A DNA stretch of 39,270 nucleotides from contig DBMK01000297.1 of the NCBI GenBank assembly GCA_002298885.1, positions 1 to 39,270 of the forward strand, written 5' to 3'. The position numbers and the translations under genes were made by a program. The notes under the pieces were generated by a model. It saw nothing but the letters and a program-made list of their open reading frames with translations. It was not told the origin of the DNA and ran no database searches. The stretch is from Anaerolineaceae bacterium UBA700 (GTDB lineage Bacteria; Chloroflexota; Anaerolineae; Anaerolineales; Anaerolineaceae). Below are positions 23,577-31,889 of the stretch, piece after piece; position 1 is the stretch's first letter; every line of letters starts with the position of its first letter.

Positions 23577-23870
23577 TCATTTCCTTTTCAAAATCGCTTC
23601 GAGCGCCGCTACATGCTCTTGAAAGACCTTGCGCCCCTCGGCGGTGGCGGCGACGTAGGTGCGCGGCTTGCGGTCGACGAAGGTCTTGTTGACGGCGATG
23701 TAGCCGGCCTCCTCGAGTTTGCGCAGGTGGGCGCCCAGGTTGCCGTCGGTGACCTCGAGCAGGTCGCGCAGATAAGTGAAATCTACCTCATCTGCCGGCT
23801 CCAGGGCTACCAGGGCGGCCATGATTTGCAGGCGCACCGGTTGGTGAATGGTTTCATTCAGCTCGGCCAT
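23577..23870 (-). CDS. Winged-helix transcriptional regulator, 97 aa
   Basis: Short one-domain DNA-binding protein. HQPVRLQIMAALVAL, then VDFTYLRDLLEVTDGNLGAHLRKLEEAGYI as the helix-turn-helix and VDRKPRTYVAATAEGRKVF as the wing. It resembles the ArsR/PadR-like winged-helix group often found as the first regulator of ABC exporter operons in Gram-positive bacteria and Chloroflexota. It carries no obvious ligand domain. It lies 3 bp after the membrane-protein gene and overlaps or abuts the ATPase gene. The large palindrome over the operon promoter is its probable target. Confidence 0.88.
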   Translation of the reverse strand: MAELNETIHQPVRLQIMAALVALEPADEVDFTYLRDLLEVTDGNLGAHLRKLEEAGYIAVNKTFVDRKPRTYVAATAEGRKVFQEHVAALEAILKRK

Positions 23871-23873
23871 AGC

Positions 23874-24443
23874 CTACCACCTCGAACGGATATACAGGCC
23901 GTAGGCGATCATCCCGCCGCCCACCAGTATGCCCATCCACAGATAGAACAGGTCGGGCAGAAGGAAATAACCTGCCAACGCCAGGGCAGTGATCGGCAGC
24001 GCCCACCAGGTGGAGGAAAAAGAAATCAGCAGGCCCATGGATAACTGGCCAATCATGATGAACAGGATGATGAACATGGTCACTTGTTTCCCGTCCGTGG
24101 GCCGGGCGATGGCGATGGCGGCAATGCAGAAGAAGACCAGAAACAGCCAGAAGAGGCCGGCGCGCTTTGCTGTGGGACCTGCCGAAGGGCTGCGGACGCG
24201 CCTGCCCAGGCGCGAGCCGAGCATGATCGAGAGCGCACTGCCCACCAGGCTGATCCCAATCCAGATCGATAGGACAATTTCACCGGATAGGAACTGGGTG
24301 GATACGAAACCGACCAGCCAGACGATGCCCGTGACGATCAAAAAAATGTAAGCGCCGCTGCTGGCAACCGAGTGGCGCGTCTTCTGGGTCATCTTTTGGA
24401 TGGCCGCCAGCGATTCTTCAGCTTCGTCAGGCGAAATGTTCAT
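23874..24443 (-). CDS. Membrane protein of unknown function, 189 aa
   Basis: A short charged N-terminus (NISPDEAEESLAAIQKMTQKTR) precedes six hydrophobic segments in two groups of about 75 residues, split by a basic loop GRRVRSPSAGPTAKR. I know no defined function; similar proteins often stand in operons with a winged-helix regulator. AGGAG lies 8 nt before the ATG. It is the first gene after the operator-promoter and is followed by the regulator and an ABC exporter, so it may sense or help the export function (inference). Confidence 0.8.
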   Translation of the reverse strand: MNISPDEAEESLAAIQKMTQKTRHSVASSGAYIFLIVTGIVWLVGFVSTQFLSGEIVLSIWIGISLVGSALSIMLGSRLGRRVRSPSAGPTAKRAGLFWLFLVFFCIAAIAIARPTDGKQVTMFIILFIMIGQLSMGLLISFSSTWWALPITALALAGYFLLPDLFYLWMGILVGGGMIAYGLYIRSRW

Positions 24444-24456
24444 TGGGCAACTCCTT

Positions 24457-24485
24457 TAGAGTACTCTGTACTACAGAGTATTCTA
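24457..24485. promoter_or_regulatory. 29-bp palindromic operator of the exporter operon
   Basis: TACTCTGTA-C-TACAGAGTA (24462-24480) is a perfect 9-1-9 palindrome; the flanks TAGA/TCTA extend it to 24457-24485 with a single mismatched pair (24461/24481). It overlaps the -10 box and the start of transcription, the position of a repressor site. The winged-helix protein of this operon is the likely binder. Confidence 0.75.
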
Positions 24486-24508
24486 CATCGATTTACGCGA
24501 AATGTCAA
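24480..24508 (-). promoter_or_regulatory. Consensus sigma-70 promoter of the exporter operon
   Basis: Minus strand TTGACA (24503-24508), exactly 17 bp, TAGAAT (24480-24485); a perfect -35. Transcription should begin inside the palindrome, about 30 nt before the first ATG (24443). Confidence 0.75.
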
Positions 24509-24560
24509 TAGAGCCGATCAACGGTTTATTTAAAGAAATACCAAAGTTGCTGTTTGGTTA

Positions 24561-24706
24561 AAAACCTCACCCCCCGGCCCCCTCTCCATGGAATGGAGAG
24601 GGGGAAAAATCAAATTCCCTACCTGTTGAATAGGTCTGACATCTTTTTAAACTGCGCGCTCCCCTCTCCACCCCGTGGAGAGGGGCCGGGGGTGAGGTCA
24701 GGTTTT
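24561..24706. repeat. Palindromic intergenic repeat element (MITE-like)
   Basis: About 146 bp bounded by near-perfect inverted ends: CCTCACCCCCCGGCCCC near the left, GGGGCCGGGGGTGAGG near the right, with AAAACC/GGTTTT outside. Each end also folds by itself: a 12-bp stem at 24578-24604 (loop GGA) and an 11-bp stem at 24661-24685 (loop CCC). The middle (24605-24660) is AT-rich and noncoding. The 'CTCACCCCCGGCCCCTCTCC' phrase recurs as dispersed repeats in many bacterial genomes (from memory). No transposase is present. Confidence 0.65.
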
Positions 24707-24728
24707 GACCCTGAACTGGATTCACCCA

Positions 24729-25745
24729 TCATGTGTTTCGCCGCGCAATCGGCCCCAAAAAAGAATCGAGAATTGCGTCCATCTGCTCGAAGGACTCGCA
24801 GACGAAGAAAATGGGATTGAAGGCGTAGACGGTTTTGGGAAGCCGGGCGATCATTTCCACGTCGAACGGTGCCAGGATCACTTCACCCCCCAGGTATCCC
24901 GAGTGGTCGATCTCCAGACTACGGTACAGTGTCTGGACGACATTCCACCCCTGGGCCTGGGAGGACATTTGCCCGCGTTGGTGCAGCGCATCCACCCCAT
25001 CAATGATGCGCAGGATATCGGCGTTGTGCGCCCGGGCGAGCCGGGTGAGCTGGGCAAATACGTCGCCGCCATAATCGATCACCCCGTCGCGGTCGAGCCG
25101 GTAGAATTCCATGATCGTGTTGGCCAGCTCGCTGCGACCCGAAATCGTGCCGGCGCCGAAGACCTTGAAACGGCTGTCTTCCACCACAACCCCGAACTCG
25201 GTGCTGTACCACGCCAGGCGCTTGATCACTTCCTTCTCCGCCGGCGTTGCTTTGAGATATGCCGGCGCGAACAAGTCCTCGATGCGGGCGTAGAAGCCCT
25301 GGGTCAGATAGGGTAAATGGCCGAATATATCGTGGAACATGTCCGGTTCCGGCGTGAACTCCATCTGATCCCGCGTGCGCAGGTAATCCGTAATCAGGAA
25401 GATGCGCTGAGCAAACTTTTTATACCAGTCATCCGCCAGGGTGTAACGCACGGCGGTACGCTCGATGCGCCAGCCGGTGCGCGGCTGGATCTGCCGGTTG
25501 AGGTAGGCCACCGTCGGAATGCGGCGCGGATCGAGCTGCAATAAGGCCAACCCCTCGCTATATGCCTTACAGATATGTTCCAGGAAATAGGGGCGGTAGA
25601 TCGCGGCGAAGAGGTCCGCCCAGATGGCGTGTTGTTCAGGAGTAAAGTCAATTTCCTGGTTTTCGAGGGTATATTCCCGGGCGCGGCTTCTGCCCTCATC
25701 GGCAATATCTCCGGTATAAGTAATTGGCTTTTGTTTCTTGTCCAT
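24729..25745 (-). CDS. phhA: Aromatic amino acid hydroxylase, phenylalanine-4-monooxygenase type, 338 aa
   Basis: Non-haem iron, pterin-dependent hydroxylase; Phe + O2 to Tyr is the expected reaction. The iron triad is His138 and His143 in FHDIFGHLPYL plus Glu183 in AWYSTEFGV. PDMFHD and the DRDGVIDYGGDVF region fit the catalytic domain. It is longer than many bacterial enzymes (about 260-300 aa) by a C-terminal part (from about residue 275) that includes GGEVILAPFDVEMIARLPKTVYAF and a final helix. The ORF extends upstream to 25910 within the monooxygenase gene, but the ATG at 25745 with AAGGAT upstream, 10 bp after that gene, is the sensible start. It needs oxygen. Confidence 0.88.
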   Translation of the reverse strand: MDKKQKPITYTGDIADEGRSRAREYTLENQEIDFTPEQHAIWADLFAAIYRPYFLEHICKAYSEGLALLQLDPRRIPTVAYLNRQIQPRTGWRIERTAVRYTLADDWYKKFAQRIFLITDYLRTRDQMEFTPEPDMFHDIFGHLPYLTQGFYARIEDLFAPAYLKATPAEKEVIKRLAWYSTEFGVVVEDSRFKVFGAGTISGRSELANTIMEFYRLDRDGVIDYGGDVFAQLTRLARAHNADILRIIDGVDALHQRGQMSSQAQGWNVVQTLYRSLEIDHSGYLGGEVILAPFDVEMIARLPKTVYAFNPIFFVCESFEQMDAILDSFLGPIARRNT

Positions 25746-25755
25746 ACCAAAATCC

Positions 25756-27381
25756 TTACAGGTCCAGGCCGCAGGCCCGGCAAAGCAGGGCCGCGAGTTC
25801 GGCAGGTTGGGCGTTGCGGCGGCGGGCAGAGATGTGCCCATCGGGGCGGATAAGGTAAAGCGAGCCCGGTCGGGCTGCAAAGGCCTGCTGCAGCGCGCCG
25901 CTTTCATCAACCAGCAGCGTTCCTTGAACGGACTCCTGAGGCAAGTGGGCTACGACGGTGAACACCTGGATGGGAAGGCCGGGCAGGCGTGGAGGGCCGG
26001 CTTGTAAAAAAGGCTGCCCATCTACCGGGCGAGCAGCAAAATAGAGAACGACGAACCCCGAACCGAACAGAGTACGCAGGAAGGTGAGCCGGCAATCCCT
26101 TTCACCCTCGGGCAGCACAGCGCAAGGGGCGTCCGGCACCTGGCTGCCTGGAATCGGCGCGCCCTGCCAGTCTGCGGCAGGCGCATCGTCCGGGGTAAGG
26201 AGAGGGCTGGCGGTGTAGGTAAACGGCTCGACCATTTTGCCCGAGTCCACCCAGCGGCGGGCGGGGGGATAAAACCCGCTCAGGCGCAAGATCAGGTTGC
26301 GCAGAGCGCGGCGATAACGGGTAGGAGGCGCCATGAACAGCATGGTTGTGTTGGTCACCGCCTGGTTTCGCTGCTGGGCCGGCCAACGCTCGGCGTTGTA
26401 AGTATCCAGCAAACCTTCCGGCGCGCCGTGCTGAATCACCAGGGCCAGCTTCCAGGCCAGGTTCTCGACGTCGGCCACGGCGCTGTTGAGGCCGCGGGCG
26501 CCGAACGGGGCCACCAGGTGGGCGGAATCCCCCAGGAAAAAGACCTGCCCGTGCCGCAGGCGGCCGAGCAGGCGTTGATGGAAGCGGTAATCACTGAGCC
26601 AGACAATCTCGTAGGGCAGGTCGCCGATTAAGGGACGGATGCGGCGGTCCATGCGCGCCGGGTCGCGCTCGACCTGGATATTCACCTCCGCGCCCACCTG
26701 CCAGTCCATGCGCCAGATGCCATCCGGCTGCGGGTGGATCAGGACGGTTTGCCCCGGGTTGGTCGGGTGGTCGAAGTAGAAGCGCGGTTCGGGCGGCGAC
26801 TGCAGATCGACGCGCACGTCGGCGATAAGGAAGTGATCGAGGTGGGTCACGCCGGGGAAAGGCAGGTCGAGCAGCTTACGCAGGCTGCTGCGGGCGCCGT
26901 CGCAGGCCAGGACGTACCGGCCGCTGAACTCGCGCTCACCTTGGGGCGCTCTCACCTGCAGTACGGCCGAACCGGCGTTCTCCCGGTAGCCGGTGACTTT
27001 GTGGTCCAGGCGCAAGTCGATCAGCGGGGTGGTCTCGACGCGGTCCAGCAGGTAGCGCTCGACGTAATACTGTTGCAAATTGAAGAAACGCGGCAGAAAC
27101 CCCGGGCCGGGCTGCCTAAAGTTCTGGGTATAGAGCTCTCGCTCCCGAAAGTAGGTATGGCGGATGGACCAGGCCACGCCTTTGGCCAGCATGGGTCCGG
27201 CTGCGCCCAGCTTTTCCCAGACCGCCAGGGTGGCCGAGGAATAGGCGATGGCGCGCGACCCTTCGCTTAGGGAATGGTCTTCATCAAATAAGATGCTGGG
27301 GATGCCAAAATGGGCCAGGTCGAGGGCCGCGGTCATGCCGGTCGGCCCGGCGCCGACGATCAGGACGGGAGCGGCGTCCAT
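25756..27381 (-). CDS. FAD-dependent aromatic monooxygenase (PheA/TfdB/MhpA-like), 541 aa
   Basis: Class A flavin hydroxylase. N-terminal FAD motif LIVGAGPTGMTAAL (GxGxxG at 10-15), DG motif ACDGARSSLRK (160-169) and GD motif FLGDSAHLVAPFGARGLNSAV (G284-D285) are complete. The C-terminal ~150 residues form the thioredoxin-like domain found in phenol hydroxylase and MhpA relatives (LFGSGFVVLYF...). It uses NAD(P)H and O2 to hydroxylate a phenolic ring. The start overlaps the aldolase gene by 22 bp, and the aromatic amino acid hydroxylase follows after 10 bp. A ring made phenolic by that enzyme, or a derivative of it, is a plausible substrate (inference). Confidence 0.88.
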   Translation of the reverse strand: MDAAPVLIVGAGPTGMTAALDLAHFGIPSILFDEDHSLSEGSRAIAYSSATLAVWEKLGAAGPMLAKGVAWSIRHTYFRERELYTQNFRQPGPGFLPRFFNLQQYYVERYLLDRVETTPLIDLRLDHKVTGYRENAGSAVLQVRAPQGEREFSGRYVLACDGARSSLRKLLDLPFPGVTHLDHFLIADVRVDLQSPPEPRFYFDHPTNPGQTVLIHPQPDGIWRMDWQVGAEVNIQVERDPARMDRRIRPLIGDLPYEIVWLSDYRFHQRLLGRLRHGQVFFLGDSAHLVAPFGARGLNSAVADVENLAWKLALVIQHGAPEGLLDTYNAERWPAQQRNQAVTNTTMLFMAPPTRYRRALRNLILRLSGFYPPARRWVDSGKMVEPFTYTASPLLTPDDAPAADWQGAPIPGSQVPDAPCAVLPEGERDCRLTFLRTLFGSGFVVLYFAARPVDGQPFLQAGPPRLPGLPIQVFTVVAHLPQESVQGTLLVDESGALQQAFAARPGSLYLIRPDGHISARRRNAQPAELAALLCRACGLDL

Positions 27382-28145
27382 TGTGAAGCTTCCAGTTCGG
27401 CCTGCACGCCGCGCTGCAACAGGCTCACGTCGCCGGCCACATTAACCAATAAGAAACCCTGGCGGATGCGCTCGGCGGCGGCTTTGCCGTTGGAACAGTA
27501 AATGCCGAGCGGCAGGCGGTGGGCCTGGGCGGCACGCTGGATCTCGCTCAGGGCTTCGAGGAAAATTGGGTGCGGTTCTTCGCTATACGGGTCGAGGCCC
27601 AGCGAAATCGCCAGGTCGAACGGGCCGACGAAGGCCAGGTCGACCCCCGGCACGCTGAACATGGCATCCAGGTTACCCAGGGCAGCCTGGCTCTCGACCT
27701 GGATGATGCACAGGGTCTGGTCATTGGCCTGGCGCAGGTAATCGGCCTTGCTCTGATCGAAAGCCAGGGGGGCATAGTCGCTGCCAAAGCTGCGCTGCCC
27801 CGCCGGCGGGAATTTTGTCCAGGCTACAAAACATTCTACTTCCTCACGGGTGTTCATCATCGGAGCGATGATCCCATACGCCCCGGCATCCAGAGCAAGC
27901 TTTACATTTTCGGTGGAAGATTGTGAGATGCGTACAAGGGGAGCCGGGCCGCCTGCCTCGGCGATGGCTGCCGTCATTCCAGCCAGCAGTTCCACGCCTA
28001 TCGGGGCGTGTTCAGCATCCACTAATAGCCAATCGACCGGCAGGCGCGCCAGCAATCGAGCGCTGTGAATGGAAGGCAGCCCCAACCAGATGCCCCGGCA
28101 GGCCTCGCCCCGCTGCAGTTTTGCTTTAAGCAGGTTCGCGCGCAT
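27360..28145 (-). CDS. HpcH/HpaI-family aldolase, 261 aa
   Basis: Class II pyruvate-dependent aldolase of the HpaI (4-hydroxy-2-oxo-heptanedioate) family. Catalytic His46 in VDAEHAP, Arg72 in LVRIS, metal ligands Glu151 (QVESQ) and Asp177 (VGPFDLA) occupy the positions known from E. coli HpaI (H45, R70, E149, D175, from memory). It cleaves a hydroxy-oxo acid, usually the last step of meta-cleavage of aromatic acids, giving pyruvate and an aldehyde. It is the first gene of the operon. The ATG has no ribosome site and lies 8 bp after a -10 box, so translation should be leaderless. Confidence 0.9.
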   Translation of the reverse strand: MRANLLKAKLQRGEACRGIWLGLPSIHSARLLARLPVDWLLVDAEHAPIGVELLAGMTAAIAEAGGPAPLVRISQSSTENVKLALDAGAYGIIAPMMNTREEVECFVAWTKFPPAGQRSFGSDYAPLAFDQSKADYLRQANDQTLCIIQVESQAALGNLDAMFSVPGVDLAFVGPFDLAISLGLDPYSEEPHPIFLEALSEIQRAAQAHRLPLGIYCSNGKAAAERIRQGFLLVNVAGDVSLLQRGVQAELEASQWTPLPS

Positions 28146-28153
28146 TTATGATA

Positions 28154-28182
28154 ATTATACTATTTTTTGGCTTTTATCTAAA
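28154..28182 (-). promoter_or_regulatory. Promoter of the aromatic operon; leaderless start
   Basis: Minus-strand TTTAGA (28177-28182), 17 bp, TATAAT (28154-28159). Only 8 bp separate the -10 from the ATG at 28145, so transcription should begin at or within 1-2 nt of the start codon. Confidence 0.6.
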
Positions 28183-28201
28183 CGATCTGGGGCGTGACTA
28201 A

Positions 28202-28657
28202 TTATTCAGCCTGGATATCCGACAGCGATTCTTGCTCCTGAGTGGTCAGCACCCGGTCCAGATCCAGCAGGATCACCAGGCGCTCGTCAAACTTGGCAAT
28301 ACCGGTAATGAAGGTGGAGTCGACCGTGGTGGCGATCGCCGGAGCCGGCTCGACCGACCCTTCCGGGACGGTGAGCACTTCGCTCACGCCATCCACGATC
28401 ATGCCGACCTCGGACCGGTTGACGCTGATGACAATGATGCGGCTGTCCTTGTCCGCCGGCTGAGCATCCATGCCGAAGCGCTTGCGCAGGTCGATTACCG
28501 GCAGCACCTTGCCGCGCAGGTTGGTCACGCCCTCAACAAAGCTTGGGGCGTGCGGCATTTTGGTGACCGCCTGCATTTTGATGATACTTTCAACAGAGCT
28601 GATGGACACACCGAACTGCTCCGAACCCAATTCAAACACGACGATCTGATTTTCCAT
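28202..28657 (-). CDS. cheW: CheW chemotaxis coupling protein, 151 aa
   Basis: One CheW-like SH3-pair domain: VVFELGSEQFGVSISSVESIIKM, VTNLRGKVLPVIDLRKRFGM and GMIVDGVSEVLTVPEG are all present. It links chemoreceptors to CheA at the cell membrane. AGGAG precedes the ATG. The chemoreceptor gene lies 63 bp upstream on the same strand, with a perfect hairpin in the gap. No CheA, CheY, CheB or CheR is encoded in the window, so the kinase must be elsewhere. Confidence 0.95.
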   Translation of the reverse strand: MENQIVVFELGSEQFGVSISSVESIIKMQAVTKMPHAPSFVEGVTNLRGKVLPVIDLRKRFGMDAQPADKDSRIIVISVNRSEVGMIVDGVSEVLTVPEGSVEPAPAIATTVDSTFITGIAKFDERLVILLDLDRVLTTQEQESLSDIQAE

Positions 28658-28679
28658 TACCGGTTACTCCTTGAATTTT

Positions 28680-28712
28680 GGAGCCGGGCCGGATGAGATC
28701 CGGCCCGGCTCC
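28680..28712. other. Perfect hairpin between mcp and cheW
   Basis: GGAGCCGGGCCGGAT (28680-28694), loop GAG, exact complement (28698-28712): 15 bp, very GC-rich. It lies between the receptor stop and the cheW start and has no T-run, so it may attenuate or stabilise rather than fully terminate. Confidence 0.6.
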
Positions 28713-28720
28713 GCGTGGTT

Positions 28721-30862
28721 TCAACGCTTATACGATTCCGTAGCCAGGGTGGAAACGGAATGCCCGTTCTTCCCGTTGGATGGAGCCGCCTCGGGGATTA
28801 ATGACAGCGCAGGCCGGCTTGCTGGGGCAGACGCGGGATCGATCGGTCCTTCACCCGGCAGCTTGAACCGGGCAACGACCTGCTTGAGCGCTTCGGCCAT
28901 TTCAGCCAGGGCCTGGGCCGAGGCGGTCACTTCCTCAACCTGGGCGCTCATCTCCTCCGCCGATGCGCTAACTTCTTCGACCGCGGCTGAGTTCTCCTCG
29001 CTGACCGAGGCGATATTCTCGATGGACTGGGTGACTTCCGTCGAGCCGGCGCTCATCTCTTCAGTGGCAGCCGTGTTTTCTTCTACCACCGCCGAAACTG
29101 TATCGGTAGCTGAAACCAGCTCATTGGACAACCCGCCCATGTGGCTGGCGGCCGCCGCAATTTCAACAACCTGGCGGTTAACCTCCTCGGAAGCCTTGAG
29201 AATCTCGCCCAGGGCCTGCCCGGCCTGCCTGGCCTGCGAGACCCCATTCTCTACTTCCGACGAACCCGCCTGCATCGCCGAAACTGCATCGGCGACCGTG
29301 CGCTGGATCTCCCGGACCAGTTCGCCGATCTCCTTCGTGGCTCCAGAGGCCCGTTCGGCCAACTTACGCACTTCGTCGGCCACCACTGCAAATCCCTTGC
29401 CGTGCTCGCCGGCGCGGGCGGCTTCGATGGCCGCGTTGAGCGCCAACAGATTGGTCTGCGAGGCGATGTCCTCGATGGTTTCCACGATCACCCCAATTTG
29501 CTGAGAGCGGGCGCCCATTTCCTGCACCTTTTGAGCCGACAGGGCCACCTTCTCCTGGATGGTCTCCATCCCGTGGATAGTAGCCGAAACGATTTGGGTG
29601 CCGCCTTTGGCAACCTGGGCGGCTTTTTCGGACACTTTGGCTCCCGCCTCTGCATTACCCGACACCTGCGAAATGGCCGCGCTGATCTGGGTGGTGAGTT
29701 CGGCAGCCCTGGTCACTGCCAGCGTCTGCTCATTAGCACCCTTGGCAACGCCGTCGATGGCTCGGCTCATCTGCTCGACGGAGGCCGCGGTGCGAGTGGT
29801 GCTTTCGGTCTGCTGGGAGGTGCCCCTGGCCACCTGCTGGATCGTGGATGCGATCTGGCTGGTGACCTGCTCGGCCTGCACGGCTGCGGAAGCCAACTGC
29901 CCGGAGGCGTTATTCAACAGCCCGGCATTGTCGGCAATGCTGCCTACTGCGACGCGCAGGCCGTCGACCATCTTTGCGAAAGCCAGGCCCAGCTCATCCA
30001 TCTCCGATTTCGGGGTCACCTGGACGGTCAGGTCGCCGTCGGCGATGCGCCTGGCGGCTTCGCTCATCTCGGTCATGTAGCCGATCACGCTGGTAAGGGA
30101 CCGGGCCACTGCGCCGACCTCATCGTTCAGCCGCCGGACGGTTTCTTTCTTGGCCTCCGACATGTTGCGGTTCAGGTCGCCGAGGGTTAGCCTGTCGGTA
30201 ACGTCCTGAATGATCTTCAGCGGCGTCGAAATGCGCTTCGCCATGACGACGGCGATCCCCAGGCCGGCGAGGATGGCCAGGGCCAACACGCCCAGGATGA
30301 TGTTGCGCGTTTGGGCAAAAGTAGCCGCGCTGTCATCATAGGCAGCTTTTGCCAACTGGTCGTTGTAATCCGAAATTTGATTCAATGCAGCTTCGGCGGT
30401 GGTAAATTTCGGCACGGCCTGATCGTAAAGGATCTTCAGGCCCTCAGCCTGGTTTCCGGCGTGCCCGGCAGCCATGGCCTGCTGCGACAGGGGCAGGTAG
30501 GCCGACCATCCCCGTTCGAACGCGGCCAGCAGATCTTTTTCCTTGGCGTCCGTATCCGTTTTTCGGTATTCATCGACATAAGCATTGACGCTCTTAACGT
30601 ATCCATCCATCGTGGCGCCGATGACATCCTCTTTGGCGGGATCTGTTTCGATGAGGTAATCGCGCAAGGAGCGAGCATAATACATCATTTGCAGGCTGGC
30701 ATAATTGACCAGCTTGAGCGGTGTCAGATGTTGTTCAAAGATATCTACGGTCAGCGAATTCAGGGTATTCGAGCCCGAAAAACCGGCGTACCCGACGATA
30801 CCGGTCAGCACCAGGACTGCGGCAAAAGCCAACAACAGCTTATTACGGATATTGAGTTTCAT
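28721..30862 (-). CDS. Methyl-accepting chemotaxis protein, 713 aa
   Basis: TM1 at about 9-29, an extracytoplasmic four-helix-bundle sensor (about 30-187), TM2 at about 188-207 and HAMP from about 209. A second HAMP-like segment ([17 protein letters not shown]) follows, then a long coiled-coil signalling domain whose tip reads [20 protein letters not shown]. The tail ends KLPGEGP plus a flexible stretch; no CheR-binding pentapeptide of the NWETF type is seen. An ATG at 30862 begins [10 protein letters not shown]; a TTG at 30883 adds seven residues. It signals through the CheW encoded next. The ligand is unknown; 4HB sensors often bind small molecules or partner proteins. Confidence 0.93.
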   Translation of the reverse strand: MKLNIRNKLLLAFAAVLVLTGIVGYAGFSGSNTLNSLTVDIFEQHLTPLKLVNYASLQMMYYARSLRDYLIETDPAKEDVIGATMDGYVKSVNAYVDEYRKTDTDAKEKDLLAAFERGWSAYLPLSQQAMAAGHAGNQAEGLKILYDQAVPKFTTAEAALNQISDYNDQLAKAAYDDSAATFAQTRNIILGVLALAILAGLGIAVVMAKRISTPLKIIQDVTDRLTLGDLNRNMSEAKKETVRRLNDEVGAVARSLTSVIGYMTEMSEAARRIADGDLTVQVTPKSEMDELGLAFAKMVDGLRVAVGSIADNAGLLNNASGQLASAAVQAEQVTSQIASTIQQVARGTSQQTESTTRTAASVEQMSRAIDGVAKGANEQTLAVTRAAELTTQISAAISQVSGNAEAGAKVSEKAAQVAKGGTQIVSATIHGMETIQEKVALSAQKVQEMGARSQQIGVIVETIEDIASQTNLLALNAAIEAARAGEHGKGFAVVADEVRKLAERASGATKEIGELVREIQRTVADAVSAMQAGSSEVENGVSQARQAGQALGEILKASEEVNRQVVEIAAAASHMGGLSNELVSATDTVSAVVEENTAATEEMSAGSTEVTQSIENIASVSEENSAAVEEVSASAEEMSAQVEEVTASAQALAEMAEALKQVVARFKLPGEGPIDPASAPASRPALSLIPEAAPSNGKNGHSVSTLATESYKR

Positions 30863-30903
30863 TCCTAATTCTGAGCCTTTCAATTGATAAATAGTGACTG
30901 ATG

Positions 30904-30933
30904 GTTATAGCAGGCTTATTTTACGGGGTTCAA
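30904..30933 (-). promoter_or_regulatory. Candidate promoter of mcp-cheW
   Basis: Minus-strand TTGAAC (30928-30933), 18 bp, TATAAC (30904-30909), about 40 bp upstream of the receptor ATG. Confidence 0.4.
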
Positions 30934-31008
30934 CAGGCGCGTTTCCAGAAATTAGGACTAAAAAACGGATAAAAACCTCATTAATGTTGCTCCGGTTTAT
31001 GCGAGCGA

Positions 31009-31752
31009 TTACTCAGGCTTCTTTAAAATGTAATATGAGTGGGAGTAACGGAAGAAGCCGGCGCGGACCGCGTATTGCTCCTTCCAGGCCTCCGGCGTGA
31101 AACGTCCTTCGGCTTCCTTAAGGAGATCCATCCAGGCAGCTAACGATATCTCCGCGGCTGCATCCGGAAGGTAGCGCACGTGTTTTTCCTTGACCAGGAC
31201 CTCCCACACCGAGACCAGAGCGTCTGCCCGACTGTCATCGAACATGCTGTGCAGCACGTTGGTGCTTCCCCCCTCTTCCCCGTAGAATTCACCCGGCGCC
31301 CGCTCCTCGCCAAACAACGATCTCGGCCAGGTATCCGTGGAGATCACCCCCAGGAAGCATAACCCGCCCGGTTTTAGCACGCGATACATCTCGGCGACGG
31401 CGAGAGCCGTGTCCTCCCGGCTCAAATGGCACATCGAACAATGCTCGTAGACGTAATCGAAGTTCTCGCTGGCGAAAGGGATTTGGCGCATGTCGCCCGG
31501 GCGCAAATCCAAATCTATCCCATACTTGCTGCAATACTGGTTTGCCCTTTCCAGCTCTTCAGGCGAAATATCGATGCCGTACGTCTCGAATCCGAGCGTG
31601 TGAAACAGGGCCAGGGGTGGAACAGGGCCGCCGGCGCCGCAGTCCAGGATCTTTTTCGGCTCACCGGCGTCCCGGTGCGGATTCCGTGAATTGATGAGGC
31701 TTAAAAATCCATAGATGGGGGCCGCGTTGGGGTGCAGAATGAAGGGTTCCAT
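31009..31752 (-). CDS. Class I SAM-dependent methyltransferase, 247 aa
   Basis: Motif I LDCGAGGPVPPLAL (36-49), the acidic strand GIDISPEELERA, motif II/post-I GDMRQIPFASENFDYVYEH and MYRVLKPGG fit the UbiE/Methyltransf_11 fold. The C-terminal third, including RYLPDAAAEISLAAWMDLLKEAEGRF, varies in this family and gives no substrate. AAGG lies 11 nt before the ATG. It stands alone, upstream of the chemoreceptor gene on the same strand with a promoter between. The gap to its right (31753-31889) holds only small hairpins. Confidence 0.85.
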   Translation of the reverse strand: MEPFILHPNAAPIYGFLSLINSRNPHRDAGEPKKILDCGAGGPVPPLALFHTLGFETYGIDISPEELERANQYCSKYGIDLDLRPGDMRQIPFASENFDYVYEHCSMCHLSREDTALAVAEMYRVLKPGGLCFLGVISTDTWPRSLFGEERAPGEFYGEEGGSTNVLHSMFDDSRADALVSVWEVLVKEKHVRYLPDAAAEISLAAWMDLLKEAEGRFTPEAWKEQYAVRAGFFRYSHSYYILKKPE

Positions 31753-31833
31753 GACCAGGCTGCCTTTCTTAGAATTATTGTGGTTGAAGCTGCACTGCTG
31801 TAATCACAAAATCAATCGCAAGACCTGGCGTAG

Positions 31834-31853
31834 GGCGGGCCTCCCGGCCCGCC
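31834..31853. other. Small GC hairpin in intergenic gap
   Basis: GGCGGGCC (31834-31841), loop TCCC, GGCCCGCC (31846-31853). An alternative stem, AACCAG/CTGGTT, lies at 31854-31868. It may end the transcript of the 108-aa membrane-protein gene. Confidence 0.4.
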
Positions 31854-31889
31854 AACCAGGCGCTGGTTAATTCAGTAATGTTCAGTAGA

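Noticed and set aside
24561..24706. CRISPR-like repeat pair
   Set aside because: Only two inverted, not direct, copies and no regular spacers or cas genes.
29141..30190. 349-codon plus-strand open frame
   Set aside because: Antisense to the chemoreceptor gene, with repetitive Gly/Leu/His content and no motif.
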